Positions 60,356 through 64,000 of a DNA stretch of 64,000 bases are shown one piece after another. The position numbers and the translations under genes are program-made. The DNA comes from Gammaproteobacteria bacterium. GTDB taxonomy: Bacteria > Pseudomonadota > Gammaproteobacteria > Competibacterales > Competibacteraceae. The stretch is taken from positions 434,001-498,000 of the forward strand of contig JACKNC010000003.1 in assembly GCA_024235095.1 (NCBI GenBank), given 5' to 3'. Positions within the stretch are counted from its first letter, which is position 1, and each line of letters begins with the position of its first letter. A model generated the notes under the pieces. It had not been told where the DNA came from. It did not search any database and saw only the letters and a program-made list of their open reading frames with translations.

Positions 60356-60568
60356 TTGCCAATCTCCGATTCAGAAAACGGTATGCGCGATAATCGGCGT
60401 TATGTTTCTACGTGATGTGCAAATAGTGCGAACGGAAAAATCTCATCGGCTTTCCTGATACATACAGGGGTTCTTCCTGTTCATGCAGGGCGCAACAGAC
60501 GGCGGTTCTCTCGTTCTCGGGCGGCGGGATGCACCGGACGAATCGGTAGCCGGAAAGGGCGCATTCAA

Positions 60569-61375
60569 GGTTCTGTTGCGTTAATTTTTTTCGAGCACGA
60601 TTGGGTAACCCTTGCAGGTTATTAGGCAGCCAGTGAATAAAATTGTCCTGCGGCGGAGAGATTCGTCCCTTCGGCCATGATCATTTGGCCCTTCTTGATC
60701 ATGTGCAGGAGTTCGATGCCCCGCAGGGTGGTCCGAGCAGAATGAAAGCCTTTGAACCCCAGCATGGGGCGGACGATCCGTTTAACGGCGCGATGATCTT
60801 GTTCCACTAAATTATTTAAGTACTTGTTTTGGCGAATCTCAATGGCGGCGCCCGTCTCCTCCTGGAGTGCATCCAGGGCAGCGGTGTTAGCGCCACTCTT
60901 ATCGATCGTGACTTTGTCCGGAAGACCGTGCTGCCGTATCGCCTTTTTGAGAAAGCGCAGGGCGGCTTTCTTATCGCGATGCGCCGTGAACAGGAAGTCG
61001 ATCGTCTGGCCGTCTCGATCAACCGCGCGGTAGAGGTACTTCCACTGGCCTTTGACCTTAATGTAGGTCTCATCCATCCGCCAACTTGTGCCCACCGGGC
61101 GCTTTTGTCCTTTGCGGAAAGCCGCTTCCAACTGCGGCGTAAACTTCTGGACCCAGCGGTAGACGCTGGAATGATCCACGTCGACACCCCGCTCCGCCAG
61201 CATCTCTTCCAGGTTCCGATAGCTCAACGGATAGGCGAGGTACCAACGGACACTCGTTAGGATGATGTCTCGTTCAAAGCGGTGGCCTCTAAAATCGATC
61301 ATGCGGGTTCTCAAGTCAGGACAGGGGCCGTGTAGCTTACCGAAATCCGACCCTATCAGCTAACGCAACAGAACC
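60569..61375 (-). mobile_element. IS6-alpha copy 11 (807 bp)
   Basis: Flanks GCATTCAA and GAGTAAGA do not match. Confidence 0.97.
60622..61314 (-). CDS. IS6-family transposase (copy 11)
   Basis: Encodes the same protein as copy 1. Confidence 0.97.
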   Translation of the reverse strand: MRTRMIDFRGHRFERDIILTSVRWYLAYPLSYRNLEEMLAERGVDVDHSSVYRWVQKFTPQLEAAFRKGQKRPVGTSWRMDETYIKVKGQWKYLYRAVDRDGQTIDFLFTAHRDKKAALRFLKKAIRQHGLPDKVTIDKSGANTAALDALQEETGAAIEIRQNKYLNNLVEQDHRAVKRIVRPMLGFKGFHSARTTLRGIELLHMIKKGQMIMAEGTNLSAAGQFYSLAA

Positions 61376-61376
61376 G

Positions 61377-61497
61377 AGTAAGATCCAGTCGGCAAAGCAG
61401 CTGCTTGACAGTGGAATGTCATCACGGGAGGTGGCCAGGAATCTCGGCGTGTCGATACCGACTTTATACCGCTGGGTACCTGCATCGAGCCGATGAA
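61377..61497 (+). pseudogene. Resolvase C-terminal helix-turn-helix fragment
   Basis: SKIQSAKQLLDSGMSSREVA then RNLGVSIPTLYRWVPASSR and stop: the HTH_7 DNA-binding tail of serine resolvases. The rest is removed by IS6-alpha copy 11. It differs from the fragment at 57.5 kb, so a second recombinase gene. Confidence 0.85.
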
Positions 61498-61969
61498 TGT
61501 ATTTAAAATATCTACTAAAAATGACGCATCGCGCACCTGGTCGGTCATGGGCCCACCGGTGGTCGGTATCAGCCTACCGATAGCACAAATCAGCTAAATG
61601 TCCTCAAATTGCAGCTTCGCTCCCAATGGGCCTACCAGCGATGGCCACTGAGAAGTTGAGTCATCGATGCCGCCGGATCCGTTTAAACCTTTACGGACCA
61701 CAGACTTCGCCATGACGGTTTAAGGTGCGTTAAATGCCGTTTCGTGTCTTCCCCGCTCAAGGCCGGTTGGTGATCATCCCGTTGCGGTCCGGAGTCGGCG
61801 GGTACTTCCAAGTACAGCGGTTCTTCTTCTGCGCTTCAAAAAATCGCTGGGATCGGCGTTCTTTATCAGGAACCGGTCGGTGGGCGCGGTGCGCAGTCTC
61901 TGTTTGGGAAACGACCGCAGACTTACCCAGACCTTTCCAAGGCCATTCACTGTTCACAGATGACTCCGT
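61498..61969. other. Stretch without a recognisable gene
   Basis: About 470 bp between the resolvase and phosphoesterase fragments. Short open frames only, with no ribosome site or family pattern. Confidence 0.4.
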
Positions 61970-62115
61970 ATGACGCCTCCTGTCTTCTCATTTCTTTCCG
62001 GGACCCCCTCCATCGTTTGTGGGATCGGCGATGTGCATGGGGAATCTTTCGCGTTCACCGCCGTCATCGAGCAGGCCCAGCGGCAGGTCACCGGGATCGT
62101 TCAACTGCAAGAACC
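61970..62115 (+). pseudogene. Metallophosphoesterase, N-terminal fragment
   Basis: MTPPVFSFLSGTPSIVCGIG DVHG region gives the metal-binding GDVHG motif of calcineurin-like phosphoesterases, followed by SFAFTAVIEQAQRQVTGIVQ. The next conserved GD motif is absent: sequence changes character (AT-rich) after about 62115. Confidence 0.6.
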
Positions 62116-62193
62116 CATTTTAGAGGCTGCGTATGATATTAAATTTTCATACAGTCTCTCAAATGCTTGACAATAATGAATTGGAGAATGTCA

Positions 62194-62803
62194 ATGTTTG
62201 GCAATGATGAAGTTGATGTATGGGGTCATACAAGGACTGATCGCATAAAAATAGATATGGCTGCCTATGGGGGCACTAGCGAGCCAATTTTAACAATGGC
62301 TGATTATGAAGCCATGGAGGAAGGTCGGAAGCGATCTTTTGAAGTCGAACCTTCAACAAGCTCAAGCTCAAGCTCAACAGCGGGTAACGGTTCATTAGGA
62401 TTTGTATTAATCTTGGCGATGATTTTTGGCGCATATGATAATATTTATAATGGAAATGGACCCATCAATTCAGCGACTAAAGCAGGAGGTTTAACTTTTG
62501 AAGTTATGTCAACTATCGGGGATAAAATTAGAGATATTGACCCTAATTCAACCATAACCAGTATAGGCAATCAATTGTTTAAGGTGATTGGTGTTGGTTG
62601 TGGAATAACGGCTGGTTTTGGAGCAGGCATTGGAAATGGTATGGTTTGGGTTTTTAGAGGAGGTGAATCAACCAAAATGTTAAAAGCTGATGCCATTGGC
62701 ATAAAAAATACTACAGATAAATCACAAGGCAATTTAGAATCAACTTCTTCTGAAGTATTCACTGGAAATGCAATAATTGTTGATACGCAGAAACTCAACA
62801 TTA
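62194..62803 (+). pseudogene. SH3-domain membrane protein, N-terminal part
   Basis: ATG at 62194 chosen for the GGAG eight bases upstream. It has a polar N-terminus (WGHTRTDRIKIDMAAYGGTS), a serine tract (STSSSSSST), a membrane segment (GSLGFVLILAMIFGAYDNIY), a glycine-rich hydrophobic stretch (IGVGCGITAGFGAGIGNGMV) and then VDTQKLNIR, the start of an SH3b domain. IS5-c interrupts here; the domain continues at 63689. Lower GC than the surroundings suggests a different origin. Confidence 0.7.
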
Positions 62804-63685
62804 GAAGCTGTCTTGAAAAAGAATTTCATCGATCATAGGCACTTAGCAACGGTCAATTTGAGCATAGCGATCCGAATCATATTTTCTGCGGTAGTCACCA
62901 GAATCTCGAAATCTTTTGCCAATCGCCGAAAGTGGCCTAACCATGCAAAGGTTCTTTCTACAATCCACCGTTTCGGAAGCACTTTAAACTGCCCTGGTTC
63001 AGCAACCGGTTTTTCTGAAATTTGGAGGGTTAATTTAAGTTCTTCCCGAACAAAATTTTCAGCGGTTCCCCGATAGCCTAAATCCGCTGAAAAAGCTTGA
63101 ATAGTAGAATACTTATTGATGGTATCCTTTAAAATAGGACCGGCTGAGACGGTATCCGAAAAGTGAGCCGCATGCACTTGAACATGGAGAAGATTTCCCA
63201 GAATATCGACCACGATGTGGCGTTTATGTCCCTTGACTCGTTTATGGCCATCGATACCCCGTTGTTCGCTATTATATTGAGTTTTAACGCTTTGTGAGTC
63301 AATGATCCCATAACTTGGCAAAGATTCGCGCCCCTCTTTTTGACGATGCAGTGAAGTGAGTTCATCCAATACCTGGGTCCAAATGCCTTTTTTATTCCAA
63401 CGTCGAAAGTGATCATAAACGGTTTTCCATGGAGGAAAATCATGAGGGAGCAATCGCCAAGTGATCCCGCCTTTCACGACATAGAGGATCGCATCGACAA
63501 TTGATTTTTTAGAATGCTGGTGAGCGTTTCCTCGTGGGTCTTTCTGATTAAAGTGATGCTGAATTATTAGCCATTCTTCATTCGATAAATCACTATCATA
63601 CATTCATTTTCTCCCTACTAATTCCGATTTTAAGGTAAGATCATTTATTCAAGTATACCGCGAATGCCTTTTTCAAGACAGTTTC
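62804..63685 (-). mobile_element. IS5-c (882 bp)
   Basis: Ends GAAGCTGTCTTGAAAAAG and (inverted) GAAACTGTCTTGAAAAAG, with TTA as a 3-bp duplication (62801-62803 and 63686-63688). Confidence 0.93.
62833..63603 (-). CDS. IS5-family transposase (IS5-c)
   Basis: 256 residues in one frame: SDLSNEEWLIIQHHFNQKDP, AILYVVKGGITWRLLPHDFP, the DDE core with YGIIDSQSVKTQYNSEQRGI, HIVVDILGNLLHVQVHAAHF, AFSADLGYRGTAENFV and VERTFAWLGHFRRLAKDFE. Related to IS5-b but distinct. Confidence 0.92.
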   Translation of the reverse strand: MYDSDLSNEEWLIIQHHFNQKDPRGNAHQHSKKSIVDAILYVVKGGITWRLLPHDFPPWKTVYDHFRRWNKKGIWTQVLDELTSLHRQKEGRESLPSYGIIDSQSVKTQYNSEQRGIDGHKRVKGHKRHIVVDILGNLLHVQVHAAHFSDTVSAGPILKDTINKYSTIQAFSADLGYRGTAENFVREELKLTLQISEKPVAEPGQFKVLPKRWIVERTFAWLGHFRRLAKDFEILVTTAENMIRIAMLKLTVAKCL

Positions 63686-63688
63686 TTA

Positions 63689-63915
63689 GATCAGGTCCGG
63701 GATTGCGCTATGATAAAATTAGCGATCCGTTGGATAATGGATCAAGAATTCTAGTTATTAAAGATATTGAGAATGGATGGAAAGAAATAAAAGCTATTCA
63801 TTCTAATGGTAAAACCATTCATGATTTTGTAAATGGGAAATATTTAAAAGTGAACTATAGCAGTCCTATACAGGTTGTGGAATATTCATATACCAACCGC
63901 GCTTTCCAAGATTGA
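63689..63915 (+). pseudogene. SH3-domain membrane protein, C-terminal part
   Basis: Joined after one TTA to 62803 the frame reads LNIRSGPGLRYDKISDPLDN, then GSRILVIKDIENGWKEIKAI and FVNGKYLKVNYSSPIQVVEY to a stop at 63915. This is a bacterial SH3 (SH3b) domain: the NIRSGPG start and the GWxxI and GKYLKV strands are typical. The whole protein would be about 280 residues, anchored in the membrane with an exposed SH3 domain. Confidence 0.8.
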
Positions 63916-64000
63916 AAAATTTATTATTAAGAAAATTGACAAAACTCATTTTAACTTTATGGAAAGTATTGTTTTCATGAAAGTGCCTTCTTAAAAAGTT

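Overview
The window looks like chromosome or large-plasmid DNA of a GC-rich gammaproteobacterium that has been heavily rearranged by insertion sequences. The single-copy genes (a sigma-54 activator, a bufferin/MNIO operon with DoxX, a glucose dehydrogenase / GMC oxidoreductase / glycogen-debranching cluster, a BREX remnant, and a PD-(D/E)XK protein with LGPEERLRG-type repeats) would fit a Competibacter- or Thiotrichales-like bacterium. That placement is an inference from gene content only. No rRNA, tRNA or CRISPR array was found.

By my boundaries about 28 kb of the 64 kb is mobile DNA. The main element is an 807-bp IS6-family element (here IS6-alpha): 11 full copies whose encoded transposases are identical, plus four 3'-end partial copies. 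Also present are three IS630 types (A, B and C, three copies each), two IS4-type elements, three IS5-type elements, one IS1-like element, a divergent IS6 (IS6-beta), an IS110 fragment, an orphan IS21-like end and a Tn3-type miniature element. Because flanking bases are preserved, several host genes can be rebuilt in silico across the insertions.

Layout. 0-3.6 kb: C-terminal part of a large protein, a PIN-toxin fragment and an IS mosaic. 3.6-6.9 kb: small membrane protein, VWA protein, SDR and a Sir2 deacetylase that is cut near its start. 6.9-12.7 kb: a segment between two opposed IS6-alpha copies that has inverted; it carries the Sir2 start, an upstream partner gene cut by an IS4 element, and a queC fragment. 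12.7-15.4 kb: N-terminal part of a GMC oxidoreductase, a glucose-dehydrogenase-like SDR and a small secreted protein; the other end of the GMC gene and the debranching-enzyme gene lie at 33 kb. 15.7-23.2 kb: sigma-54 activator split by IS630-C, a helical protein, and the bufA1-bufB-bufC-doxX operon (predicted copper-binding peptide, its modifying enzyme and a membrane protein). 23.3-42.4 kb: IS-dominated, with gene fragments (dacB, a RecE-like nuclease, sensor kinase, ABC-type binding protein, a Tc-toxin-like C-terminus), one PD-(D/E)XK protein and a BrnTA pair. 43-46.2 kb: primase-helicase followed by duplicated iteron-like inverted repeats, a plausible replication origin of an integrated or satellite element. 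47-51 kb: BREX genes pglZ and a C-terminally truncated brxL. 51-60.4 kb: toxin-antitoxin island (VapBC, HigBA, ParE/Phd, VbhA-like, BrnTA), two small tyrosine recombinases and a serine-recombinase fragment; 52.6-57.9 kb of this is a second inversion between IS6-alpha copies. 60.5-64 kb: resolvase and phosphoesterase fragments and an AT-rich SH3-domain gene cut by an IS5 element.

The clearest story is structural. Matching 8-bp target duplications at the ends of different IS6-alpha copies record two inversions and one copy-in or rearrangement of a 20.6-kb block.
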